NCBI RefSeq assembly: GCF_011397635.1
Contig: NC_064769.1
Span: 13,037,207-13,101,206, forward strand
Direction: 5' to 3'
Length of the DNA: 64,000 nt
DNA from: Epinephelus fuscoguttatus
Taxonomy: Eukaryota > Chordata > Actinopteri > Perciformes > Serranidae
Below the pieces are notes generated by a model, which was not told the DNA's origin, did not search any database, and saw nothing but the letters and a program-made list of their open reading frames with translations. Of this stretch, positions 39,701 to 44,530 are shown in pieces; position 1 is the stretch's first letter, and every line of letters starts with the position of its first letter. The translations under genes were made by a program, and so were the position numbers.

Positions 39701-41559
39701 TTGTCTTTGGAAGCTAGCTTGCTAGTAAATACAGTGAATTATGATGTTATTGGTACGATTTCCATTTTCCCGCCATACTGTGAGCCAGGCAACATCTCTT
39801 ATATGGTCTGTATCTTTCGTGGCCAATATCATACGTTGTCAGCTGGTTAGACACGGCAACAAGCGTGGTCAACCATATCACTTCTTTGCTGTTGGTTGAG
39901 GTTGCTACTTCATTGGTCAAAGTTCACCAAAGTTGAACTCCATACAATGTGAAGACACAGATTTTGCTTTGCCATTGGAGGCGAAGGTTTTATTCTTGCA
40001 CTGAATGGAAGTGAACGGCGGCGAAAATTCCCAAGTGTTCATTTTGCTCACGTGTGACTGTACCCTAAAACTACAGGTCCCAGAATTCTGGAGTCCAGCA
40101 AACTATGACTGGCTACTACAGTATATGTCTGTTTTTATAGTGCAGCCAAACAATAATAACTACTATGTAGAGTGATAAATACAGAATGTAAATACTGTAT
40201 AACGTGAATGGCTGTTGAAGAAAAGATGCAGACCATTAATTGTCAAATATAGTCAAAAATGGGGTTTGATTTCATGAAAATCTTAGGGATTACAACTTTG
40301 AATTATCCCATATGTTACTGTGCTAAGGACTAGGTTGTGTATTATGTTGTTGCAGGACTGTTTATTTTTCACTTTAACTGTCCCCGTTTTCTCTCTGTAA
40401 GAATACGAAATTTGTATCACAACTGGAAACACTGAAACCAAAGAAAATGCCTGGATTGTACTTGAGGGGAGGAAGGGCCGATCAAAAGAATTTGTAATGG
40501 AGAACTCCTCAAAGAAAAAGAGGTTCTTGCGGTAGGTACTCGGTGCAAGATTAACTTAATGAGCTGCAACTTGTTTACATGAAAAAGCTTCAAGAAATGT
40601 GCTTTCTCTCCCTCTAATTCTGCCTTTACACTTGTTATGATAATCCCACCAGCACCAAGCACTCGAGCTCAGACCAGTGCTGCAATCCACTATGATGACA
40701 TTACACCATCCAGAACAAATTAGCAGTGACATGAATTTAAAGTGTGTGGGTCAATTTAAGGGAACAGCTACTCGCTCTAACATCCATATTTATTTTTCTT
40801 TCTTTACAGGGGAAATGTTGACAGGTTTGACTTTTCATCGAAGAACCTGGGGGACATCGCTGGTATCTGCCTCGGCCACACACCCAAGGATGGAAAGAAA
40901 GTAAAGGGGGAGGTTTACTGGCACGTGGAGGAGGTCGTTGTCACTGAAAGGGAACTGGGAAATAAGTAAGACATCTGTTACTGCTCAGTAACCCACATCT
41001 ACATCCAGAAGTCATTAATTCTACTCGTACCATTTCTTGGTAAAAAAAAATAATTTTGTTCCATCTCATCACCTCCAGGTACATCTTCACTTGCAATGCC
41101 CTCATCCCTCTCTCTCCAAAGAGAGATGAGTTCTTGAACTTTGAGTGTGCGAAGGCCATTGAGAGCTTCGCCAGTAAAGCTCGAAGCCTGGTTCCCGTCA
41201 AATATGAGATCATTGTCATCACAGGCGATGAGAAGGGAGCGGGTACAGATGCCAATGTTTTTATCACAATCTATGGCTCCAATGGAGACTCTGGCCAGCG
41301 GCAGCTGCGGCAGAAGTTTCGGAACCTTTTCGAACGCGAGCAGACGGACCGTTTCCTGCTGGAAATGCTGGACATGGGAGAGCTACAGAAGGTTAGGGTG
41401 CAGCATGACAACTCCGGTCTGAGCCCCGGCTGGCTGCTAGATCGTGTGGAAGTCACTAACACAGCTAATGGTGTCACCACCATCTTCCTCTGTGGGAAGT
41501 GGCTGGACACTAAGAGGGCTGACGGGCAGATCGCCAGGGTCCTTTACCCGAAGTACTAG
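5271..41559 (+). CDS. loxhd1: loxhd1, lipoxygenase homology PLAT domains 1 (41 coding exons)
   Basis: The gene encodes a very large protein made almost only of PLAT/LH2 domains. In mammals LOXHD1 lies along hair-cell stereocilia, is needed for mechanotransduction in mature hair cells, and its loss causes deafness DFNB77. Joining the 41 exons listed below gives one uninterrupted frame (7266 nt, 2421 aa); all junction phases match. Layout by residue: Lys/Glu-rich tail 1-244, then PLAT repeats starting near 246, 373, 497, 627, 754, 885, 1015, 1180, 1327, 1459, 1613, 1776, 1907, 2033, 2168 and 2280. Each repeat shows YxVxxx[18 protein letters not shown], RxxHDN, GWxLDxV and CxRWL-type signatures. 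Human LOXHD1 is about 2211 aa; the excess is mainly the longer N-terminus. An in-frame TAA two codons before ATG 5271 fixes the start within this exon. Whether this is the a or b teleost paralogue cannot be told. Confidence 0.95.
6061..6334 (+). other. GC-rich, frame-broken open stretch in loxhd1 intron 1
   Basis: One frame open from 6016 to 6195 reads [20 protein letters not shown] and then [12 protein letters not shown] before a TGA at 6196. A frame shifted by one base, open on to TAA at 6335, continues with [18 protein letters not shown]. The pair looks protein-like and is richer in GC than its surroundings, but I recognise no family. It could be an unannotated alternative exon, an exon decayed by a frameshift, or chance. 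Confidence 0.25.
6970..7290 (+). repeat. SINE/LINE-tail type dispersed repeat in intron 1
   Basis: It contains CTTCCTCCCACAGTCCAAAG, GGTTAACTGGTGACTCTAAA, GACCTGTCCAGGGTGTACCC and GGGATAGGCTCCAGCCCCCC, ending in a GGATGG-rich tail. These phrases recur widely in fish genomes as the 3' part of an L2-like retroposon. Intron 1 (6004-9748) otherwise shows nothing I can name, apart from the open stretch near 6061. Confidence 0.75.
9749..9863 (+). CDS. loxhd1: loxhd1 exon 2 (PLAT 1, first part)
   Basis: Acceptor CTCTCTTTCAG; donor GTGAGT at 9864. Encodes [20 protein letters not shown], nearly identical to the first PLAT strand of mammalian LOXHD1. Starts in phase 1 and ends in phase 2. Confidence 0.95.
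10004..10745. mobile_element. Non-autonomous hAT-like element (MITE) in intron 2
   Basis: The ends are inverted: CAGTGGCGCCCCCA on the left and the reverse complement of CAGTGGCGTCCCCA on the right. The flanking 8-mers TTTATGTA (9996-10003) and TTTACGTG (10746-10753) match at six of eight positions, as expected for an aged hAT-type target duplication. No transposase frame is present. Intron 2 spans 9864-12419. Confidence 0.65.
12311..12368 (+). repeat. (CA)n microsatellite
   Basis: A nearly pure run of about 29 CA units ends roughly 50 bases before the acceptor of exon 3, within intron 2. Confidence 0.95.
12420..12500 (+). CDS. loxhd1: loxhd1 exon 3 (PLAT 1, middle)
   Basis: Acceptor TTCACAG; donor GTACTT. 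Encodes [20 protein letters not shown] followed by GPVKKLR, aligning with the FEKGNVDVF segment of mammalian PLAT 1. Phase 2 at both ends. Confidence 0.92.
14272..14456 (+). CDS. loxhd1: loxhd1 exon 4 (PLAT 1, last part)
   Basis: Acceptor CCCCAG; donor GTAGGT. Encodes [20 protein letters not shown] and, further on, [20 protein letters not shown], close to human. Ends in phase 1. Intron 3 (12501-14271) shows no recognisable element. Confidence 0.95.
15002..15063 (+). repeat. (CA)n microsatellite in intron 4
   Basis: About 23 CA units, then a slightly interrupted tail. The rest of intron 4 (14457-15289) shows nothing recognisable. Confidence 0.95.
15290..15388 (+). CDS. loxhd1: loxhd1 exon 5 (PLAT 2, first part)
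   Basis: Acceptor TGTTTTTCAG; donor GTGGGA. Encodes [20 protein letters not shown] and [13 protein letters not shown]. Phase 1 at both ends. Confidence 0.95.
15623..16042. mobile_element. MITE with about 25-bp inverted ends in intron 5
   Basis: The left end AAAGGAGCTGTATGTGACAT is matched in inverted orientation by the right end (16019-16042), which reads AAATGAGCTGTATGCAACAT on the other strand. No coding capacity. It fills about half of intron 5 (15389-16218). Confidence 0.65.
16219..16367 (+). CDS. loxhd1: loxhd1 exon 6 (PLAT 2, middle)
   Basis: Acceptor TATGAAAG with a weak pyrimidine tract; donor GTATGT. Encodes [20 protein letters not shown] and [14 protein letters not shown], matching human PLAT 2. 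Starts in phase 1, ends in phase 0. Confidence 0.93.
16459..16582 (+). CDS. loxhd1: loxhd1 exon 7 (PLAT 2, last part)
   Basis: Acceptor CTCTCCAG; donor GTGAGA. Encodes [20 protein letters not shown] and [11 protein letters not shown]. Intron 6 is only 91 bases. Ends in phase 1. Confidence 0.94.
16706..16956 (+). CDS. loxhd1: loxhd1 exon 8 (PLAT 3, first two thirds)
   Basis: Acceptor CATCTACTTAG; donor GTACTA. Encodes [20 protein letters not shown], then [13 protein letters not shown] and [13 protein letters not shown]. At 251 nt this is a fused exon relative to most other PLAT units. Phase 1 to phase 0. Confidence 0.94.
17034..17169 (+). CDS. loxhd1: loxhd1 exon 9 (PLAT 3, last part)
   Basis: Acceptor CCCCTCCAG; donor GTAGGT. 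Encodes [20 protein letters not shown] and [16 protein letters not shown], as in human. Ends in phase 1. Confidence 0.94.
17378..18221. repeat. Long inverted repeat (foldback element) in intron 9
   Basis: Left arm 17378-17622 and right arm 17979-18221 are near-perfect reverse complements, bounded by CACACGATCTG and CAGATCGTGTG and meeting the spacer at ACGTCAGGGGAG. Each arm contains sub-repeats of GCACACGCTCTGCTTCACAA. A second, inner palindrome lies near 17650-17698 (GATAAATCTGTCAATCA against TGATTGACAGATTCATC). The arms yield two near-identical 86-codon frames on opposite strands that I regard as artefacts. Possibly a foldback-type DNA transposon. Confidence 0.85.
18240..18560 (+). mobile_element. 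Fragment of a common teleost MITE-like repeat
   Basis: The phrases AAGGGAGTGGGTTCTTGTTT, TGGAGATTGCCATGTT and the end CACTAGATGCCACTAAATC plus CACTGAACCTTTAA are ones I recall from many fish genomes. It sits directly beside the right arm of the inverted repeat, still in intron 9 (17170-18620). Confidence 0.5.
18621..18781 (+). CDS. loxhd1: loxhd1 exon 10 (PLAT 4, first part)
   Basis: Acceptor TCTACTCCAG; donor GTAGGC. Encodes [20 protein letters not shown] and [15 protein letters not shown], matching the unusual PWSLWVWTT start of human PLAT 4. Phase 1 to 0. Confidence 0.94.
18881..18967 (+). CDS. loxhd1: loxhd1 exon 11 (PLAT 4, middle)
   Basis: Acceptor ATCACTGTAG; donor GTGAGG. Encodes [20 protein letters not shown] and AGWHLAK. 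Phase 0 at both ends, so skipping it would keep the frame. Confidence 0.93.
19208..19343 (+). CDS. loxhd1: loxhd1 exon 12 (PLAT 4, last part)
   Basis: Acceptor CTTTCTGCAG; donor GTAAGA. Encodes [20 protein letters not shown], matching human NRWLDANEDDNEI. Ends in phase 1. Confidence 0.95.
19450..19604 (+). CDS. loxhd1: loxhd1 exon 13 (PLAT 5, first part)
   Basis: Acceptor TTTTATTCAG; donor GTGAGT. Encodes [20 protein letters not shown] and NKFEKGN. Intron 12 is 106 bases. Phase 1 to 0. Confidence 0.95.
19697..19857 (+). CDS. loxhd1: loxhd1 exon 14 (PLAT 5, middle); GC donor
   Basis: Acceptor TCCTTCAG. Encodes [20 protein letters not shown] and [16 protein letters not shown], matching human. 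The only donor that joins correctly to exon 15 is AG/GCAAGA at 19858, a non-canonical GC donor. Ends in phase 2; the split codon gives Arg before WLD. Confidence 0.9.
20766..20910 (+). repeat. Dispersed teleost repeat, copy 2 (intron 14)
   Basis: Same family and orientation as the copy at 1860, but truncated after TCCCCTCCAAAAATCCCCTT. Intron 14 (19858-21466) otherwise shows only diverged repeat-like AT-rich DNA. Confidence 0.75.
21467..21543 (+). CDS. loxhd1: loxhd1 exon 15 (PLAT 5, last part)
   Basis: Acceptor TTTCTTTAG; donor GTGAGT. Encodes [20 protein letters not shown], matching human WLDKDKDDGQLVRELLPS. Phase 2 to 1. At 77 nt it is among the smallest coding exons. Confidence 0.93.
21661..21857 (+). 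CDS. loxhd1: loxhd1 exon 16 (PLAT 6, first part); GC donor
   Basis: Acceptor GTCCTCCCAAG. Encodes [20 protein letters not shown] and [20 protein letters not shown]. The junction to exon 17 (DIGK/INRL) requires AAG/GCAAGT at 21858, the exact GC-donor consensus. Phase 1 to 0. Confidence 0.92.
21962..22154 (+). CDS. loxhd1: loxhd1 exon 17 (PLAT 6, last part)
   Basis: Acceptor TCTGCTTACAG; donor GTAAAT. Encodes [20 protein letters not shown] and [19 protein letters not shown], matching human. Ends in phase 1. Confidence 0.94.
22262..22422 (+). CDS. loxhd1: loxhd1 exon 18 (PLAT 7, first part)
   Basis: Acceptor TCATAACAG; donor GTCTAT, a weak donor. Encodes [20 protein letters not shown] and [12 protein letters not shown]. 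Phase 1 to 0. Confidence 0.92.
22511..22844 (+). CDS. loxhd1: loxhd1 exon 19 (PLAT 7 with a Lys/Glu insert)
   Basis: Acceptor ACAACCTAG; donor GTAATC. Encodes [20 protein letters not shown], then a charged insert of roughly 30 residues (about 1112-1143: [18 protein letters not shown], then EEEEE), then [19 protein letters not shown]. Human LOXHD1 has a longer acidic/basic insert at the same place, so it is conserved in position. Phase 0 to 1. Confidence 0.94.
23307..24060. mobile_element. MITE with TTAA-bounded inverted ends in intron 19
   Basis: The 20-bp ends TTAAAGCTATAGTTGGTAAT and, inverted at 24041-24060, ATTACCAACTATAACTTTAA differ at one base. The 754-bp interior is GC-richer than its flanks and has no transposase frame. 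Intron 19 spans 22845-24625. Confidence 0.7.
24626..24777 (+). CDS. loxhd1: loxhd1 exon 20 (PLAT 8, first part)
   Basis: Acceptor TTCTCTGACAG; donor GTAAGC. Encodes [20 protein letters not shown] and [20 protein letters not shown]. Phase 1 to 0. Confidence 0.95.
25124..25257 (+). CDS. loxhd1: loxhd1 exon 21 (PLAT 8, middle)
   Basis: Acceptor TGCGACCCAG; donor GTAAGT. Encodes [20 protein letters not shown] and [17 protein letters not shown]. Phase 0 to 2. Confidence 0.95.
25281..25755. repeat. Teleost repeat with AGGGCTGCAACTAAT-type ends
   Basis: The ends GAGCTGCAACGATTAACTGA and (inverted, near 25752) AGGGCTGCAACTAATGATTA face each other. The interior carries GTTGTGGTCAAAACAACAGA and TTTATAGACCAAACAACTAA, phrases typical of a very common fish repeat. 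An AAAG microsatellite sits inside it. Intron 21 spans 25258-26216. Confidence 0.7.
25402..25435 (+). repeat. (GAAA)n microsatellite
   Basis: About eight GAAA units, followed by diverged AAAAG and AAAC units. Confidence 0.9.
26217..26368 (+). CDS. loxhd1: loxhd1 exon 22 (PLAT 8, last part)
   Basis: Acceptor TTTGTTTCAG; donor GTGAGA. Encodes [20 protein letters not shown] and an acidic linker [18 protein letters not shown], matching human YYFPCQRWLAVEEDDGQ. Phase 2 to 1. Confidence 0.95.
26517..26621 (+). CDS. loxhd1: loxhd1 exon 23 (PLAT 9, first part)
   Basis: Acceptor TTATCATAG; donor GTAAAA. Encodes [20 protein letters not shown] and [11 protein letters not shown]. Phase 1 at both ends. 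Confidence 0.94.
26710..26838 (+). CDS. loxhd1: loxhd1 exon 24 (PLAT 9, middle)
   Basis: Acceptor GTCTGCAG; donor GTACAG. Encodes [20 protein letters not shown] and [12 protein letters not shown]. Intron 23 is 88 bases. Phase 1 at both ends. Confidence 0.93.
26930..27094 (+). CDS. loxhd1: loxhd1 exon 25 (PLAT 9, last part); ambiguous acceptor
   Basis: Three in-frame AG acceptors follow one another (AAGGAGGAG; exon starts 26927, 26930 or 26933). I chose 26930 because it gives the family spacing DNCGGSAGW, equal in length to human DNTGKAPGW. Encodes [15 protein letters not shown] and [20 protein letters not shown]. Donor GTAAAA. Phase 1 at both ends. Confidence 0.85.
27191..27372 (+). CDS. loxhd1: loxhd1 exon 26 (PLAT 10, first part)
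   Basis: Acceptor CATTTTGTAG; donor GTACAA. Encodes [20 protein letters not shown] and [18 protein letters not shown], a Cys-bearing stretch conserved in human PLAT 10. Phase 1 to 0. Confidence 0.95.
27520..27636 (+). CDS. loxhd1: loxhd1 exon 27 (PLAT 10, middle)
   Basis: Acceptor TCTGTGCAG; donor GTACTG. Encodes [20 protein letters not shown] and [15 protein letters not shown]. Phase 0 at both ends. Confidence 0.95.
27637..29447 (+). other. loxhd1 intron 27
   Basis: This 1.8-kb AT-rich intron has no supported gene. A short piece near 28863-28900 (CACCAAAGTGCTGTACAAAA) resembles a common fish repeat, but is too short to delimit. Confidence 0.7.
29448..29610 (+). CDS. loxhd1: loxhd1 exon 28 (PLAT 10, last part)
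   Basis: Acceptor TTCTCTCTAG; donor GTATGT. Encodes [20 protein letters not shown] and [18 protein letters not shown], matching human [16 protein letters not shown]. Phase 0 to 1. Confidence 0.95.
29877..30031 (+). CDS. loxhd1: loxhd1 exon 29 (PLAT 11, first part)
   Basis: Acceptor CCCACTACAG; donor GTAAGA. Encodes [20 protein letters not shown] and [16 protein letters not shown]. Phase 1 to 0. Confidence 0.95.
30208..30417 (+). CDS. loxhd1: loxhd1 exon 30 (PLAT 11, remaining two thirds)
   Basis: Acceptor TGTCCCCAG; donor GTAAAT. Encodes [39 protein letters not shown] and [19 protein letters not shown]. Two segments that are separate exons in most PLAT units are one exon here. Phase 0 at both ends. 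Confidence 0.95.
30448..30655 (+). repeat. Dispersed teleost repeat in intron 30
   Basis: ATTTATAAAGCGCTGTACAC, GGCTACCATACAAGGTGCCA, CCACCTGCTCATCAGATAAT and GCCATCGGGAGCAATTTGGG are landmarks of a very common fish repeat. This copy ends in a degraded GGGATCAAGCCACCAGCGTT, which resembles a tRNA B-box region. Confidence 0.8.
30713..30741 (+). repeat. (TG)n tract abutting the exon 31 acceptor
   Basis: About 14 TG units end 13 bases before exon 31 (30755), inside the branch-point and pyrimidine-tract region. Confidence 0.95.
30755..30878 (+). CDS. loxhd1: loxhd1 exon 31 (linker between PLAT 11 and 12)
   Basis: Acceptor TTCTTTCAG; donor GTAAGA. Encodes a non-PLAT, Lys-rich linker: [20 protein letters not shown], then [15 protein letters not shown]. 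Human has an unrelated-looking linker of similar length here. Phase 0 to 1. Confidence 0.85.
31002..31210 (+). CDS. loxhd1: loxhd1 exon 32 (PLAT 12, first part)
   Basis: Acceptor TCCTGTGCAG; donor GTGAGG. Encodes [20 protein letters not shown] and [19 protein letters not shown], matching human IPYYVSVTTG and WLDYPRGKRGF. The usual GAGTDANVF is replaced by [10 protein letters not shown], as in human. Phase 1 to 0. Confidence 0.95.
31339..31524 (+). CDS. loxhd1: loxhd1 exon 33 (PLAT 12, last part)
   Basis: Acceptor CCTCCCTGCAG; donor GTATGT. Encodes [20 protein letters not shown] and [18 protein letters not shown], nearly as in human. Phase 0 at both ends. Confidence 0.96.
31721..32375 (+). 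repeat. Dispersed MITE-like family, copy 1 (intron 33)
   Basis: Shares long stretches with 49999-50567, e.g. CTCTTTACCACACTACACCC, GAAGGAAGTGTGCATCTACT, ACAAGGTCTGTGGGTTATTT, and an end reading GGTAAGAGGAAAAACATGTA then CCCCTTTAA. Contains an inverted pair around CACCACTGAGCTAGCT. Non-coding. The rest of intron 33 (31525-33409) is AT-rich without a recognised element. Confidence 0.75.
33410..33537 (+). CDS. loxhd1: loxhd1 exon 34 (PLAT 13, first part)
   Basis: Acceptor TTTCATGTCAG; donor GTAGCC. Encodes [20 protein letters not shown] and [17 protein letters not shown]. Unlike the other PLAT starts it begins in phase 0. Ends in phase 2. Confidence 0.93.
33639..33756 (+). CDS. loxhd1: loxhd1 exon 35 (PLAT 13, middle)
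   Basis: Acceptor AATAACAG; donor GTCAGT. Encodes [20 protein letters not shown] and [17 protein letters not shown], matching human RIDGLGSRPEWFLE. Phase 2 to 0. Confidence 0.95.
34430..34457 (+). repeat. (CA)n microsatellite in intron 35
   Basis: A short CA run with further CA-rich DNA to about 34530. Confidence 0.9.
35335..35830 (+). repeat. Dispersed teleost repeat in intron 35
   Basis: CAGACTGAAATATCCCAACA, GGTGCCCAGAGGATGAATCC, ATGTCCCCCTCAGGATGAAT, GAACATGGTAAACATTGTAC and CACAGAGCTGCTAGCATGGC occur in the order I know for a very abundant percomorph repeat. Intron 35 spans 33757-36096. Confidence 0.8.
36097..36274 (+). CDS. loxhd1: loxhd1 exon 36 (end of PLAT 13, start of PLAT 14)
   Basis: Acceptor GAAACCAG; donor GTAACT. 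Encodes [20 protein letters not shown], then [14 protein letters not shown], so the next PLAT unit starts inside the exon. Matches human TSYTVAVKTSDILG. Phase 0 to 1. Confidence 0.95.
36880..37150. repeat. Decayed LINE-like remnant in intron 36
   Basis: ACATCCTCCAGCTCTTCCTG with GGGGGATCCTGATGGACTCA, and GTGTGTCCTGGGTCCACCTT, resemble a fish non-LTR retrotransposon I have seen often; the copy is strongly diverged. The rest of intron 36 (36275-38740) has no recognised feature. Confidence 0.4.
38741..38926 (+). CDS. loxhd1: loxhd1 exon 37 (PLAT 14, middle)
   Basis: Acceptor GTCTCCTCAG; donor GTCAGC. Encodes [33 protein letters not shown] and KVRVWHDNS, close to human PLAT 14. Phase 1 at both ends. 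Confidence 0.96.
39336..39506 (+). CDS. loxhd1: loxhd1 exon 38 (PLAT 14, last part)
   Basis: Acceptor TTACACCCAG; donor GTAAGG. Encodes [20 protein letters not shown] and [20 protein letters not shown]. Phase 1 at both ends. Confidence 0.95.
39608..40066. mobile_element. MITE with inverted ends in intron 38
   Basis: The left end AGGGTATGGTCACATATGAG and the inverted right end AGGGTACAGTCACACGTGAG face each other (16 of 20 match). The interior has no coding frame. Intron 38 spans 39507-40401. Confidence 0.65.
40402..40531 (+). CDS. loxhd1: loxhd1 exon 39 (PLAT 15, divergent, first part)
   Basis: Acceptor CTCTGTAAG; donor GTAGGT. Encodes [20 protein letters not shown] and [20 protein letters not shown]. 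It lacks the GAGTDANVF signature, as human YEIVIETGN does. Phase 1 to 2. Confidence 0.94.
40810..40965 (+). CDS. loxhd1: loxhd1 exon 40 (PLAT 15, middle)
   Basis: Acceptor TTCTTTACAG; donor GTAAGA. Encodes [20 protein letters not shown] and [15 protein letters not shown], aligning with human FEFDSIYLGDIASLCVGH. Phase 2 at both ends. Confidence 0.94.
41079..41559 (+). CDS. loxhd1: loxhd1 exon 41 (end of PLAT 15, all of PLAT 16, stop)
   Basis: Acceptor TCACCTCCAG; stop TAG at 41557-41559. Encodes [20 protein letters not shown], the linker into a complete last PLAT unit in one exon, ending [20 protein letters not shown]. Human ends [20 protein letters not shown]. At 481 nt it is the largest exon after exon 1. 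Confidence 0.97.
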
Positions 41560-41867
41560 ATAAACTATTTATTTATACAAACTCACGTTGTAGAGAGATC
41601 TCCCCTGATGTTTAAAAGTAATGACCAAAGATATTCTGCTCTGGCAAGTTTTATATCTCAGGAAGTGAGACTGATTTTTACATTCACAGTTTTATATTAT
41701 TATTATATTATAGTTAGATGTTTAATGCTACCTGGAAATATAGCCTGCAATGAAATACTGTGACAACATCCTCTTGGTCAGGAAACTGAATGTGCCATTC
41801 TTTTTAAGTTTCGTATGTCAGGGATGGTTTGTTAAGTTGTTTTGTCATAATTTAGTTATTTTAAAAT

Positions 41868-41873
41868 ATTAAA
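41868..41873 (+). promoter_or_regulatory. loxhd1: Candidate polyA signal ATTAAA for loxhd1
   Basis: ATTAAA about 310 bases after the stop, followed by TTTTGTTTTCCTTGTT as a possible downstream element. Confidence 0.45.
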
Positions 41874-42041
41874 CTCTTTTACAGTACTCAATAATTTTGT
41901 TTTCCTTGTTCATACAAGCAAAATCCAAACCTACAGAAGTTTATTTTAAAGCTGCATGAATACTGTTGTAAGCCCCTCCCACCAGAACGACTGGACGTAT
42001 GTGCTTCATACAGTAACCCAGTGTTTTCCATACAGTGATTT

Positions 42042-42047
42042 AATAAA
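42042..42047 (+). promoter_or_regulatory. loxhd1: Candidate polyA signal AATAAA for loxhd1
   Basis: The first canonical AATAAA on this strand after the stop codon (about 480 bases downstream). Confidence 0.45.
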
Positions 42048-42060
42048 TCTTACTTAATTG

Positions 42061-43210
42061 CAGAGTTGCACGCAGTGCATTCAGTCAGCTGCTCTTTGCC
42101 CTGCTCTCTCTCTATTAATCAGACCACAAATGAGACAAGAATTAGCAGGTTAACATTAGCCACCGCATCGTCCCTTCGCCTCACTCCACGCCACTGTGGA
42201 CATGCTTCGCTGGGCGGAGAGTGCAGCAGCTCAGGAGATGGACATGCAGTCGGCGGCTGTAGCACCTCGAAATAAGTCATCAGAACACCCCAACAATGGT
42301 TGCCATTGTGGGCTGGTAGCCAGCAACAGCGCCAGGTCTAAGCTGTTAGCTGATCCAGTGGGAGTCAGAACTGTCCAGTCCCCTGGAACTGGGGTTTGCG
42401 CTGACTAGGGGTCCATATTCAGACCAGCTCTTGTCTCAGCGAGGTGGTCTGTAGTGGCAGGGCATGAGACAGGGGTAACACTGTGATTTGAAGGTCTAAC
42501 TAACGTTAACTACATAAATGTGAACTTGAAGCTGCTGCAATTAGGCTTTTGCTTTGGCTAGCAGAAGGCCAAACTATTAGAAGCATTTTTTCAACATTTC
42601 TTTAGCGATATTGCAATAAGGGTTGTTTTGTTTATTGTCAGACCCTATAACTCTCTTTTTGATAAGTCCGTTTTCCTTTTTGGGCTTTGCAGTGTAGGCA
42701 ATTGTTGCCAATGCTGAAACAGCAACTTCCTCTGCACGGTTCTCTGCCATTGAGCCAGGCTTTCACCAAAGGGATGTGCATGTGTGTCTGCATTTGCAAA
42801 AAAAAGTCAATATACACGCCCTCTCTCTCAAATGACCTGTGATTTGCCTCCTGTCATGGGCTAGATCTTCTAAAACCTGAAAACAGAGTCAAAAGAAGGT
42901 GCAAAAACTTGTTTTATTTCAGGCCTCTTGAGTTACAATTTGTTCAGTTTATGATAGCATTTTTGCCCAACAACACCAAAATGAAACTGCCTACCTCAGC
43001 TTCAACAGCGATCTAAAGACTATTGGTGATATAGAATGGGTCACTCATAGTGACAAAGACCATGAAAATGGCTGCGTTTTTACTTTTTTCTTGTTTTACC
43101 TAACAACAGCTTCTGACATGTCATGGATTCAAATTATAACCATGTGTTTTCATCTGGAGGAAAGCTGAGGCCATATTATACCAGAATATAGAAGACACAA
43201 AAACAGGCAC
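42061..43210. other. Spacer between convergent genes
   Basis: No exon, RNA gene or recognised repeat could be supported. It separates the inferred ends of loxhd1 (plus) and rnf165 (minus); either 3' UTR could extend into it. Confidence 0.5.
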
Positions 43211-43227
43211 TTGTTGATTTTATCCAA

Positions 43228-43233
43228 TTTATT
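43228..43233 (-). promoter_or_regulatory. rnf165: Candidate polyA signal for rnf165
   Basis: TTTATT on the plus strand reads AATAAA on the minus strand, in a run TTTTTGTAATAAATTGG. Confidence 0.35.
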
Positions 43234-44530
43234 ACAAAAAGAGCACATACAAAAGGATAATATACAAGCCATGAAATAAAATTAAAATTAAAAAACAAAA
43301 CAGAACAGTTTGGGTTTAGCAATGCAACTTTTGAAATCATTATCATTATTATTAGTATTAATAATAAATAAAGTACAAAATTCCACCACATGTGAATCTA
43401 ACATTTACCCATAATATGCTCATCCATTTCTTCATCAACACACTCATCACCATTAATGCGCTATTGCTTTAATATTAATGATAAATAGTTCTATTTTCAG
43501 ATAAAATATCCTATATTGAAAAACATTGCGCAGTCACAGCTAAACAGCAGAGTTTCATACGAGGATGGCGGCAGCCCTTTCACTGGCACTTTTTGGGATA
43601 TTTTCTCTTCAGTTTTGTTTTTCAGTTTCAAACAGCAACAAAATTAATATTTTTTTTTCCTGTTATATTCTTTGTATATATTTTCACCATATACTATTAA
43701 ACCATTGAGACTATATTGAAACCTGAGAAAACATGCATTTTTAGAAAAGGTTGTGCTTTAAAATCCTTGCCTTCCTTTAAGACTGTGAAAGGAAACAGAG
43801 GATAGATTCTGAGAGGAGAGATGGACGGTGAAATAAAAAAACAAATGAAGACTTGGAGATAGAAGATAAAATTAAAGAAGGATTACTGAAGTTGTTGTAA
43901 AGCCCACAGTGAAACATGCCTCTTTATAGTCGGAACTATTTCCACAATCTGTATTGTTCCAGTTCTACAAACCAAAAGCTAGTCTGGACAGTTTGATTTC
44001 AATTTTGAGTATAATGGCTTTTGCAGACACCTGTCAAATGCTGTCTTCACAACTCACTCTTTAATTAATTGTGCAACCAATAAGGCATGGTGGCTTCATG
44101 GATTGATTGTTATTAATGGTTTCAGTAACATGGAAATATCTCCTAACACTTAAAGCGAGGCACTTGTTATGTCTACAAACTGAAGAGAAACACCAGAGAA
44201 AATGGAAATTAAAAGATACAAAGAGTTAAAGCGAAGGAACATGCTTCACAGATGATCGTTTTTAAGACCCATAGTGCATTGTGAGAAGCAGAGCATACAA
44301 AATAAAAGCCAGAGTCCTTAGTGTTCATATTAAATTATCTAAACTAACTTTTTTTTTGCCAGTGAGAGGGTTCCCATATTTTAACAAGTGAGTGCAAAAC
44401 AAAAAAAAAATCACTTCATTGCAGTTTGTCCACTACATCACAGCATGGGGGATCAGAGAAATTGCATTGAATGGAATGTAACCAAGATCCACAGCACCAC
44501 ATGAGAGAGAGAAAGAGAGAGATAGAGACT

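Larger units (their letters stand above)
41560..42060 (+). other. loxhd1: loxhd1 3' UTR (extent inferred)
   Basis: AT-rich sequence follows the stop codon and has two candidate polyadenylation signals, so the transcript probably ends between about 41890 and 42065. Confidence 0.6.
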
